A DNA stretch of 53,583 bases from Bacteroidaceae bacterium (lineage in GTDB: Bacteria > Bacteroidota > Bacteroidia > Bacteroidales > Bacteroidaceae): assembly GCA_017935785.1 (NCBI GenBank), contig JAGBGU010000027.1, positions 1-53,583 of the forward strand, given 5' to 3'. This document shows, one piece after another, positions 44,031 through 52,600 of the stretch. The position numbers were made by a program, and so were the translations under genes. How positions within the stretch are numbered: position 1 is the first letter of the stretch; each line of letters begins with the position of its first letter. The notes beneath the pieces are model-generated. The model was not told where the DNA came from. It made no database searches and worked only from the letters and a program-made list of their open reading frames with translations.

Positions 44031-44115
44031 GTCATGCTGAACTTGTTTCAGCATCTCACCGCGAGCCTTTCTTGTCCTTCTCCGCGGACAGATCCTGAAA
44101 CAAGTTCAGGATGAC
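44031..44115. repeat. Double-hairpin element, copy D
   Basis: An 85-bp element. Left hairpin ATGCTGAA, loop CTTGT, TTCAGCAT; right hairpin ATCCTGAA, loop ACAAG, TTCAGGAT. The loops are perfect reverse complements. The core reads CTCACCGCGAGCC to CCGCGGACAG, the inverse of the core of copy C, while the two hairpins keep the same order as in copy C. It lies in the leader of the HU transcript. Confidence 0.92.
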
Positions 44116-44189
44116 GTTGGCGGGGTGTTTGCTGCTTCGCCAATGGCTAACAGCTAATGGTTGTTGTTTTGTTGTCCGGAATAACACTG

Positions 44190-44220
44190 CAAAGTTACAC
44201 CTTTATTTTGTAATAACAAA
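44190..44220 (-). promoter_or_regulatory. Promoter of the HU-P5-smalltalk run
   Basis: On the minus strand, TTTG (44220-44217) and TAACTTTG (44197-44190) are 19 bp apart, a near-ideal Bacteroidetes housekeeping promoter. The predicted leader to the HU ATG is about 255 nt and includes copy D and the GTTTAGA repeat. Confidence 0.7.
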
Positions 44221-44454
44221 ATAAAAATGGAATTATTTTCGCTTATATGTAAAATTTTATTGGAATCATGGTTTTTCTTGGCCGGCGCGTTGGATTTTTT
44301 CTTCGCGAGAGAAAATTTACCGCTACGCCATGCCGTAAATTTTTCCATGCCATGCGCCTGTAGGGGTGTAAAAGAAATTTTGATGATGTTCCGTCATCGA
44401 AATGCTGCGTCGCTCGGCATAACCCCCAAGCCAGCTTGGTGTTCTGCGCTCTCT

Positions 44455-44610
44455 CCTTTGCATTTTTGCATTTTGCACCGTGCAAAAATATATGGGGGGG
44501 CGGCCCTATATATTATATATTCATTATTCATTAAATATTTAATGATTAAATAAGGTGTGCCCCATCACCCCCTTATTATTTGCGTTTTGCAAAACGCAAA
44601 AATGCAAAGG
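44455..44610. repeat. Central inverted repeat pair of the island
   Basis: CCTTTGCATTTTTGCATTTT at 44455 and its inverse at 44610-44579 (CCTTTGCATTTTTGCGTTTT on the minus strand) share about 27 of 32 bases. They flank a 92-bp AT-rich block that has a run of seven G at its left edge. Their core is the same TTGCATTTTTGCA found at both island ends. Confidence 0.75.
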
Positions 44611-44831
44611 GGTGAGGCGAGGACGTTTATTTGAGTGAATGTTATGCCAGGTAGCGCTGTATTTCAGCGAAGTCAAATTTGCAAAACGGGAATGTGTACA
44701 ATGTCAATAATCCAATTATGCCAAGCGGATGTGATAGGAAATATTTGCACGGCTTTGCTGGCACAAAATATAAACGAACAAATCAACTAATAATTATCCT
44801 GTGTTTTCTTGTATCCGTTTTCTGTTTTTTG

Positions 44832-44839
44832 TAACTTTG
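44832..44839 (+). promoter_or_regulatory. Promoter -7 element of the Dam remnant/KilA-N pair
   Basis: TAACTTTG matches TAnnTTTG. It lies 8 bp before the ATG of the Dam remnant, so the transcript would have almost no leader. A weak CTTG lies 20 bp upstream in the -33 position. Confidence 0.5.
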
Positions 44840-44847
44840 TAGTCGAA

Positions 44848-44994
44848 ATGAAAATGCAAGCAAAACCGTTTATCAAGTGGGCTGGAGGTAAGGGACAACT
44901 CTTAGAGCAGCTTGACGCATACCTGCCAGAGGAATTTAACGAAATAAGAAATATTACTTATATTGAACCCTTTGTAGGAGAATCCCTCGAATAA
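44848..44994 (+). pseudogene. Dam-type DNA adenine methylase, N-terminal remnant
   Basis: The 48-residue frame, MKMQAKPFIKWAGGKGQLLE and onward, is the N terminus of a Dam/DpnM-type N6-adenine methyltransferase. KPFIKWAGGK is the SAM-binding motif, and the sequence reaches the EPFVG block. It then ends after three unrelated residues (SLE, stop). The remaining 200 or more residues, including the catalytic DPPY, are missing, and the KilA-N gene begins 10 bp later. This looks like a deletion that joined the remnant to the next gene. It has no methylase activity. Confidence 0.85.
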
Positions 44995-45004
44995 TTAAAT
45001 AATT

Positions 45005-45826
45005 ATGGCAAAGAAGGTTACGAATATACAAGTTAAGGACACGCTAATCCGCACCATGCAGCAGAATGGTATAGATTACGTTTGCATCACAGACATTGCT
45101 CGTCAGAAAAACGCAGAGGGGCCAAAGGATGTAGTGAAGAACTGGATGCGTCTGAAGAATACTATCGAGTATATTGGACTTTGGGAGAAACTCAACAATC
45201 CTCAATTTAAAGGGGTCGGATTCGACCCCCTTTTACAAGAGGCAGGAAGTAATGCTTTCACCCTTAGCCCTACAAAATGGATAGAACAGACAAATGCCAT
45301 CGGTATAGTATGCACAACTGGTCGCAACGGAGGCACTTATGCTCAACGTGATATTGCATTTAAGTTCGCCAATTGGGTTTCGGTTGAGTTCGAGTTGTAT
45401 CTCGTCAAAGAATTCCAGCGTCTCAAGGAAGAAGAGCAAAAGCAAATCGGTTGGTCAGTCAAACGTGAACTCTCAAAACTCAACTATCGTATTCATACCG
45501 ATGCTATCAAGCAGAATATAGTGCCTGAAGAGATTGATGCGTACCACAAATCACTCATCTATGCAGAAGAGGCTGATGTGCTGAATGTTGCAATGTTTGG
45601 CATGACTGCAAAGGAGTGGCGAGATTCTAATCCTGATAAGAAAGGCAACATCCGTGACTATGCTACCATCAACGAACTCATCTGTCTCTCTAACATGGAG
45701 AATCTCAATGCCGTATTCATCAATGATGGTATGCCACAGACGGAGAGACTTGTCAAGCTAAATCAAGTGGCAATTCAGCAGATGCAGGTGCTGGAAGAAT
45801 CAGAAAACCGTAAATATCTGAAGTAA
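45005..45826 (+). CDS. KilA-N domain protein
   Basis: A 273-residue protein of the KilA-N family, named after a DNA-binding domain of phages and large DNA viruses. It is common as a free-standing gene in bacterial mobile regions. The recognisable core is NGIDYVCITDIARQKN ... DVVKNWMRLKNTIEYIGLWEKLNN, then TGRNGGTYAQRDIAFKFANWVS, typical of the family. The C-terminal half (about residues 140-273) is helical. Whether this type binds DNA is not established. It starts 10 bp after the Dam remnant and may use that gene's promoter. Base composition is lower in GC than the flanking core genes, fitting transfer. Confidence 0.88.
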   Translation: MAKKVTNIQVKDTLIRTMQQNGIDYVCITDIARQKNAEGPKDVVKNWMRLKNTIEYIGLWEKLNNPQFKGVGFDPLLQEAGSNAFTLSPTKWIEQTNAIGIVCTTGRNGGTYAQRDIAFKFANWVSVEFELYLVKEFQRLKEEEQKQIGWSVKRELSKLNYRIHTDAIKQNIVPEEIDAYHKSLIYAEEADVLNVAMFGMTAKEWRDSNPDKKGNIRDYATINELICLSNMENLNAVFINDGMPQTERLVKLNQVAIQQMQVLEESENRKYLK

Positions 45827-45933
45827 GAGATGGATTTGAGATTCAATACATCATTGGGTTGTCAGTAGGTTGTTTGTTCCCAAAATGAGACTCACAAACC
45901 ATTTTGGGGACATAAGATGACGAAACGACGAAG

Positions 45934-46263
45934 GTGACAGACTTTGCCCTTTGGGTGGCCACCGAAACCCTGCTCCAGCAGATGGCCTTCTTCGGCCACT
46001 CGCTCAACAAGCAGGACGAGGAGAACCGCCAAATCCGCGAGCGCGGAAAAAAGGAGATGTACAAGACGAAGAACATCAGGCTGCTCTCCGAACTGCCAGA
46101 CCCCTTCACCAAGAGCGACCTCGTCAAGCTTCGCCGCAAGTATGGCATGGAAGGCGAGTGCGCCTACATCATTACCCGTTGGCTGAAGGCAGGCTTTGTG
46201 GACTATGAAGGAAAACAGTACAAGAAGATTGCGAACCCCAACGACAAGACCAAAAACTCGTAA
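45934..46263 (+). pseudogene. Remnant resembling the C terminus of a DUF3987-type protein
   Basis: The frame (109 residues from a GTG) reads VTDFALWVATETLLQQMAFF, then a polar linker, then LLSELPDPFTKSDLVKLRRKYGMEGECAYIITRWLKAGFVDYEGKQYKKI. The last part is a winged-helix-like end that I associate with DUF3987/VapE-type primase-helicase proteins of Bacteroidales islands. An in-frame stop lies 21 bp upstream of the GTG and no ATPase motifs are present. It is therefore most likely the tail of a gene whose body was lost. GC is higher than in the neighbouring KilA-N gene. The family call is from memory and tentative. Confidence 0.55.
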
Positions 46264-46270
46264 AAAAAGA

Positions 46271-46300
46271 GGGCTGTCCCGATAAAGGATAGCCCTTATT
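46271..46300 (+). terminator. Terminator after the DUF3987-like remnant
   Basis: GGGCTGTCC pairs with GGATAGCCC (one G-U) over a 7-nt loop, followed by TTATT. It is preceded by a run of A, so it can also work in reverse. Confidence 0.75.
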
Positions 46301-46344
46301 AATATCCAATAAACGAAAAAACGCGACTTCCTGACCAAAATAAA

Positions 46345-46442
46345 CCATCAAAACACGGCTTTTTCGTCCCTTTTTGCAAAAAACGCAAAGACGGATTTCG
46401 TAACAAATTAAATATCAACACATTGCATTTTTGCATTTTGCA
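46345..46442 (+). repeat. Right boundary inverted repeat of the island
   Basis: 46411-46442 matches the minus strand of 42284-42253 at 31 of 32 positions (AATATCAACACATTGC then ATTTTTGCATTTTGCA). Weaker similarity extends left through CGCAAAGACG to about 46345. It lies between the remnant gene's terminator and the MerR-like gene. Confidence 0.8.
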
Positions 46443-46498
46443 TTTTCCATTTTGAAATAGGTACGGATGTTCTGGCAATGTTTTTTGAAAAGGCGAAG

Positions 46499-46843
46499 TT
46501 AAAGGTCATTCAATTCCTGCCTCAGACTCAGCAGTTCGTTGCGTACGGATTCCAGTGTGGTTATCAGTTGTGCGTTGCGCGAAGCACCTTCGCGGTTCTT
46601 CTTCAGAACTTCTCTGGCGGCAGATAGTTTCATTCCTCTCACTTTTACCAGATTGTAAATAAGCTCAATCTCTTCAATGTCCTGAGCGGAATACTGGCGT
46701 ACCATGCGGTTGGTCTTTTTAGGCTTGATGCTGGGAAATTCCTTCTCCCAATAACGTAGGAGCGATTCGGCCACACCAAACTTGGCTGCAACCTCACTGA
46801 TGGAATAATACAATTTCAGGTTTTTGGGTGTGTTATGTGCCAT
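46499..46843 (-). CDS. MerR-family transcriptional regulator
   Basis: A 114-residue protein with an N-terminal MerR winged helix: KLYYSISEVAAKFGVAESLLRYWEKEFPSIKPKKTNRMVRQYS. Then comes the second helix pair (IEEIELIYNLVKVRGMKLSAAREVL) and a short coiled-coil dimer helix. There is no room for an effector domain and no metal-binding cysteines, so it belongs to the short MerR-like class. The ATG at 46843 was chosen because it gives the usual distance to the helix-turn-helix. It is divergent from alaS with overlapping promoter elements. Confidence 0.9.
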   Translation of the reverse strand: MAHNTPKNLKLYYSISEVAAKFGVAESLLRYWEKEFPSIKPKKTNRMVRQYSAQDIEEIELIYNLVKVRGMKLSAAREVLKKNREGASRNAQLITTLESVRNELLSLRQELNDL

Positions 46844-46878
46844 AATTCTTGTCTTATCTGCCTTTTGTGAGCAATTTC

Positions 46879-46910
46879 TTTGCAAAAGTACACAAAACAA
46901 ATTACCTTTG
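46879..46910 (+). promoter_or_regulatory. alaS promoter, overlapping a merR -7 element
   Basis: TTTG at 46879-46882 and TACCTTTG at 46903-46910 are 20 bp apart, an ideal Bacteroidetes promoter for alaS. On the minus strand TACTTTTG at 46890-46883 can act as the -7 element for the MerR-like gene, inside the alaS spacer. Confidence 0.75.
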
Positions 46911-46957
46911 CAACAATTTTTCAATAGAAAGCAAATAAAAAAGTAAAAGATAAAATC

Positions 46958-49573
46958 ATGACAGCAAATGAAATACGCGACTCGTTCAAGAAATTCTTCG
47001 AGTCAAAAGGACATCTGATTACAGCGTCTGCCCCAATGGTGATCAAGGACGACCCCACGCTGATGTTTACCAATGCCGGTATGAACCAGTGGAAAGATAT
47101 CATCTTGGGTGCCCGCGATCCCGAACCTCGCCGCAGAGCCAATTCGCAGAAATGTCTGCGCGTGAGCGGAAAGCATAACGACCTGGAGGAAGTAGGCCAC
47201 GACACTTACCACCACACCATGTTTGAGATGCTGGGCAACTGGAGCTTTGGCGATTATTTCAAGGAAGGCGCCATTGACATGGCATGGGAATATCTGGTGG
47301 ATGTGCTTAAGCTGAACCCCGCGGACCTTTATGTGACCGTATTCGAGGGAAGCCAGGAAGAAGGGCTTAGCCGCGATGACGAGGCTGCCTCCTACTGGCT
47401 GAAACATGTGCCTGCTGATCATATTATCAACGGTAACAAACATGACAATTTCTGGGAGATGGGCGATACCGGCCCATGCGGACCTTGCTCAGAAATACAC
47501 CTGGACAGCCGCTCTGCCGAGGAGAAGGCTCAGGTTCCCGGACGCGATTTGGTAAACAAGGACAATCCCCAGGTGATTGAAATCTGGAATATTGTGTTCA
47601 TGCAGTTCAACCGCAAGGCGGACGGCTCGTTGGAAAACCTTTCTATGAATGTCATTGACACCGGAATGGGTTTCGAACGTCTGGTACGTTCCCTGCAAGG
47701 AAAGAACTCAAACTATGATACCGACATCTTCCAGCCTCTTATCCAGGTAATGGCGCAGAAGGCCGGCATTCAGTACGGTGCCGCCGAGGAAACCGATGTG
47801 GCTATGCGTGTAATCGTGGACCATCTGCGTGCCATTGCGTTCAGTATTGCCGACGGCCAGTTGCCCGGCAATGCCAAGGCCGGCTATGTTATCCGCCGAA
47901 TCCTGCGCCGTGCCGTACGTTACGGCTACACTTTCCTGGGCCAGAAGCAGGCATTTATGTACAGTCTGATTCCCGCTCTTATCCATGAGATGGGTTCTTC
48001 CTATCCCGAACTGGAGGCACAGAAGGAACTCATCATGAAGGTGATGAAGGAAGAGGAGGACAGTTTCCTGCGTACGTTAGAGAACGGAATCCGTCTGCTT
48101 AACGGTGTGATGGAGGAAACTCGTGCAGCAGGAAAGACTGAGATTGCGGGAGACAAGGCGTTCACCCTCTTTGATACCTTCGGGTTCCCTCTGGACCTTA
48201 CCGAACTCATCTGTCGCGAGAACGGCATGACGGTGGATGTAGAGGGCTTCAATGTGGAGATGGAAAAGCAGAAGGCGCGTGCCCGCAATGCCGCCCAGGT
48301 GGAAATGGGCGACTGGACTGTGCTGGCCGAAGGAGAAACCCAGTTCGTGGGCTATGACTTTACCGAATATTCTTGCCACATCCTGAAGTACCGCGAGGTA
48401 AAGCAGAAGAAAGGCGTGGTGTACGAGGTAATCCTTGACCAGACTCCCTTCTATGGCGAAATGGGAGGTGAAGTGGGTGACCAGGGCGAACTGGTGAACG
48501 AGGCCGAAACCATTCGCGTGCTGGATACCAAGAAGGAGAACGGTGTGTCTGTCCATATCGTAGACCGCATTCCTGCCGACCCCGCAGCCGAGTTCATGGC
48601 TTGTGTGGATGTGGACATGCGCCGTGCCGTAGAAGCCAACCACACCTGTACCCACTTGATTGATGAGGCTTTGCGAGAAGTGCTGGGTACGCATGTAGAG
48701 CAGAAGGGCTCATTGGTGACAGCAGATTCTTTGCGTTTCGACTTCAGCCACTTTGAGAAGGTGACTCCTGAACAGCTGCGCCAAGTAGAGCATATCGTAA
48801 ATGAGAAAATCCGCCAGAATATACCCTTGCAGGAATACCGCGACCTTCCCATAGAGGAGGCCAAGGAACTTGGTGCCATTGCCCTCTTCGGAGAGAAGTA
48901 TGGCGATAAGGTGCGTGTTGTACAGTTTGGTACCAGTGTAGAGTTCTGCGGCGGTTGCCATGCTTCAAGCACCGGATGTTTGGGTATGGTGCGCATCATC
49001 AGTGAGAGCAGTATTGCAGCCGGCATCCGCCGTATTGAGGCGGTAACGGGCAAGGGTGTGGAAAGCATGATGGACAAAATGCAGGATTTGATTACAGATC
49101 TCAAGTCTCTCTTCAACAATACTCCCAACCTGAAGACGGCTATCCAGAAGGCAATTGAGGACAATACCGACCTGAAGAAGCAGGTGGACGACTTCAAGGC
49201 ACAGAAGGTAGTGGAGATTCGTAAGGAACTGGCAGAAAAGGCAAAGGAGCTGAACGGCATCAAACTTATTGCCGCTGTGCTGCCTCTTGATGCACAGGGC
49301 GCAAAGGATATCGCCTTCCAACTGCGTGCACAGTTTGCCGAGCGTCTGGCTGTGGTGTTGGGATGCCATGCCGATGGCAAACCCAGTCTTACGGTTTGCT
49401 TCAGTGACGACCTGGTGGCCGAGGGCCAGAATGCGGGCAAGATGGTACGCGAGGCCGGCAAGCTCATCCAGGGCGGCGGTGGCGGCCAGGCACACTTTGC
49501 TACTGCCGGCGGAAAGAACCCCGACGGACTTTCCAGTGCTGTGGACAAGATAGTAGAACTTATCCAGGGATAA
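46958..49573 (+). CDS. alaS: Alanyl-tRNA synthetase
   Basis: AlaRS charges tRNA-Ala and hydrolyses mischarged Ser/Gly products. The 871-residue protein has the class II catalytic core: [34 protein letters not shown], and [11 protein letters not shown]. The editing domain has the zinc-site histidines in NHTCTHLI and the C-x3-H in [14 protein letters not shown]. The C-terminal part with [16 protein letters not shown] closes the protein. Length and motifs are standard. It has its own promoter and terminator. Confidence 0.98.
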   Translation: MTANEIRDSFKKFFESKGHLITASAPMVIKDDPTLMFTNAGMNQWKDIILGARDPEPRRRANSQKCLRVSGKHNDLEEVGHDTYHHTMFEMLGNWSFGDYFKEGAIDMAWEYLVDVLKLNPADLYVTVFEGSQEEGLSRDDEAASYWLKHVPADHIINGNKHDNFWEMGDTGPCGPCSEIHLDSRSAEEKAQVPGRDLVNKDNPQVIEIWNIVFMQFNRKADGSLENLSMNVIDTGMGFERLVRSLQGKNSNYDTDIFQPLIQVMAQKAGIQYGAAEETDVAMRVIVDHLRAIAFSIADGQLPGNAKAGYVIRRILRRAVRYGYTFLGQKQAFMYSLIPALIHEMGSSYPELEAQKELIMKVMKEEEDSFLRTLENGIRLLNGVMEETRAAGKTEIAGDKAFTLFDTFGFPLDLTELICRENGMTVDVEGFNVEMEKQKARARNAAQVEMGDWTVLAEGETQFVGYDFTEYSCHILKYREVKQKKGVVYEVILDQTPFYGEMGGEVGDQGELVNEAETIRVLDTKKENGVSVHIVDRIPADPAAEFMACVDVDMRRAVEANHTCTHLIDEALREVLGTHVEQKGSLVTADSLRFDFSHFEKVTPEQLRQVEHIVNEKIRQNIPLQEYRDLPIEEAKELGAIALFGEKYGDKVRVVQFGTSVEFCGGCHASSTGCLGMVRIISESSIAAGIRRIEAVTGKGVESMMDKMQDLITDLKSLFNNTPNLKTAIQKAIEDNTDLKKQVDDFKAQKVVEIRKELAEKAKELNGIKLIAAVLPLDAQGAKDIAFQLRAQFAERLAVVLGCHADGKPSLTVCFSDDLVAEGQNAGKMVREAGKLIQGGGGGQAHFATAGGKNPDGLSSAVDKIVELIQG

Positions 49574-49605
49574 CCGCAGTTATCCTTACAAATAGAACTA
49601 AAAAA

Positions 49606-49643
49606 CCGTCGCCCCAGTTTTCTGAATGGGGCGACGGATTTTT
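49606..49643. terminator. Bidirectional terminator between alaS and the GH106 gene
   Basis: CCGTCGCCCCA pairs perfectly with TGGGGCGACGG over a 10-nt loop. A run of T follows on the plus strand (ATTTTT) and of T on the minus strand (TTTTTT), so both convergent genes can use it. Confidence 0.9.
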
Positions 49644-49673
49644 AATTGTAGGGTGTGGGCGTTTCTGTAACTT

Positions 49674-52600
49674 TTACTCCACAGCCGTCCTTACATAAGG
49701 GCGTATAACCACAGGTCCGACCAGACCAGCCGGAATCAGTTGGTCTGTGGCTTGCCAATGTTTGTGTGCCACGAAGGTGGTGCGGCCTGAGGGACGTTTT
49801 TCCTCTGGTCTCTGCATCCAGCCAGGCCACTCGGCATAGTGTATTCCGTGTGCTTTAAAGTCTGCCGGAAGTCGTTCATCTCCAATAAGGCGGTTTACCC
49901 ACTGGTTCGTGACACGGATCTCTATCTGGTTCTCGCCGTCCTTTACAGCCTTTGTGATGTCCGCCTCATAGGGTGAGTTCCAAAGAATGCCCAGACTGTC
50001 TCCGTTCACATACAGTTCAGCGATGACGAATACTTGACCCAAGTCCAGTTTCAGGCAGATGTCCTGCCTGTTGTATTCCTGTGGCAGCGTGAATGTGTTT
50101 TTATAGATTGCCGTACCACTGAAATACTTTACATTGTCATCGTCTTCCACTTCATGGAATGATACCAACTCGGGGAAATCTCGTTGCCAGCAAGATCCCC
50201 ACTTTTGGTTGAAGTCGACAGCCCATGTACCCTTGATAGGCCATTCTTCCGGCACGGTGTCCACTTGTGTTGTGAATGTTGTACTGTCTGTCTTGGTCAG
50301 CACCACCTTGCCGGCCTCTGGTGTGTACCATACAGTCTTTCCATTTTCCACCGCCAACATAGGCTCGGGCTTATGACGAGCCAGGTTTATTGTCATGTCA
50401 TCGGTAAAGTATTGGTCATGCCATGTTTCGCCCTCTTTATAAATAAGATGTAGTTTAGGCTTTCCCAATCCCTCCACGCAAGGTTGTATAGGAGCCTTTA
50501 TCTCCCTGGCCGGAATAATATATTCTCCAGCGGCAATTCTCTTTTTCAATATGTCTGTAACATCTGCAGTTCCTGGAGCGCGTGTATCATTAAATCTTGT
50601 AGGAATCTTTCCGTAGAAAGCTGTAATGATTTCCAATTGCCCTTCCTCGCCCGATTGCGGAAGCTCCAAACGCTGGTTCTCCGGTACCGTAACGATATGC
50701 TGCTTTCCTCCCACACAATACTTCACACGCATACCCTTAACCAGTCCGAAGCACGGATCTCCACCGGCAAATCCGTTGTCCGCATTGATAGCCAGGCGCC
50801 CGTTTTGTACATGGCTTCTTACCTTTTCGGTCAAGTCTACCATGCCGAAGGGCAGGAACTGTCCGTACTCGGCCCGTATGATTTCCAACCCGGGAAGCAA
50901 TTCGCAGCTTTTGTTTGCAAGGGATTGGGAGATGGAGGTGTACTGTATATCATCCTTTTCCGGCTTGCGGAAGATGACGAAGTAGGCCTCCTCGGGTTTG
51001 AAGGAAAGGGCTATTTCCGTCTTGCCGTCCGAACAATTCCAGACGGGAAGGTTTTCCATGGTTCCTGTCTGTGCATTCCACTTCTCGGGCACAAGTCCCT
51101 CTACCCGGAACCGACACGTTTCTGTACGGTAATTCTTTTGTTGGTTGGATATAAAATATATTTCCGCCTCACTTGTTGAACGGTGCAGATAGCAAAGTTG
51201 TTCTTCCCCGTAACCGCCGCAGAAGTCGGGCAACAAGCCAATTTCCTTCATGGCGTCTTCCACACCGATATCTCTGATTTTTCCGTTGTCATCCTTGCCC
51301 CATAGATCGTCCACCAAAGTTTGGTATTTTTCATCGCTTTGTGGGAATCCGTCCAGTGAGGGAGATCCTTCGGGACGCTTGCCTATAATGAGGGCGCCGT
51401 CATCCACTAACAATTTCAATTGCTGTAGCAGTGAAAGCGTAGGCTGTTCGTTTGTCGGTAACACCATCAGACGGTAAGTACGTCCGGCTGCTGAACGCAA
51501 AAGTCCGTCCTGCACAGTCAGTTTTTTCAGGTTCGAAATAGATATCTGGTCATAGTCCAATCCCAGTTTTCGTATTTCGGGCATGTCAGTTCCTGTGTTG
51601 GGCGCAGATTCTCCAACAAAGACCAGCACATCCTGTACCCCACTGCCCTGCTGAAGCAGATACTGCGAGCGGGCACAATAGTCCATCCAGGCGCGTCCTT
51701 GTTCCCACCATGTGTTGTGTCGGTTGAAATTCGTTCCGAACTGGCCCAGGCTGAATCCGGGGCCAATCTCCCAGGGTTGGTGGGCATTGGTGTGCAGTAT
51801 GAAGCGGTTTACACCATTTGACCAATTATAGTCGCCCTGCGCCTTTAGCATGCCGGGGTGATTACGGTGGCGGCTCTCGCCACCCGCTGCCGTGAAAGAT
51901 TCTGCGCCCACTATTTGTCTGCCGTTATGGTGGGCGACAGAGGCTGCCAGATTGGCCATGCCACTGAACATATTGCTCCCCACCCAGAACTCACTCATTG
52001 GCACATCTGCCGGAATACCCACTTCCATGGCGTTGAAGGGTCCCTCGTAAGGTTCGGTAAGGAAGTCCATGCCGTGTTGATGGCATAGTTGTGCAAAGTA
52101 GTCATAGTAGTTCTCTGCCATCATCTCGCCTACTGTCAGACGCAGGTCCCACAGGAATCGTTCCGCCACATTGCAGCTTTCCACATAATAGCCTGCCAGT
52201 GCGGGCAAGTATTTTCTCAGGTCGTAATGCCTGCGTGCAGCAAATTCCTTATCAAAGCCTTCCGTCCAATTGCCGCATCCCACTTCATAACTGTCAATCA
52301 GAGAGCCTGTAAGTGATTTCCCTACCAGGGGGCCAAGTTTGTCAATGATGGGCTGTATGCCATCTTTCCAAAATGCGTCCAGTGCCTTGCGGCTCATTTT
52401 GTCGCACTCCAGTCCGTATCCTCCGGCCAATGCGGGGTGGTTGGTCATGCCGGTTGGCGTATAGCCGATACGCATTATTGTCCAGTTGCCCTTGGGAACA
52501 TCCCATGTCAGCGTCCCGTCTGCCGTGGTTTGTGTAGTCAGGTCTACAATCTTGTCAAGCCTTACGACAGCCAGTTCATCCACCTCGCGTTTTTCGGGCA

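Larger units (their letters stand above)
44116..44847. other. Gene-free centre of the island
   Basis: No credible gene. It holds the promoter of the HU run (44190-44220), a pair of inverted TTGCATTTTTGC repeats (44455-44486 and 44579-44610), an AT-rich block between them, and the start region of the Dam remnant. An open frame at 44227-44553 has low-quality composition and no family match. Confidence 0.6.

Noticed and set aside
44227..44553. A 108-codon frame in the centre of the island
   Set aside because: No family match. It crosses the central inverted repeat and the AT-rich block, and lies opposite the HU promoter.
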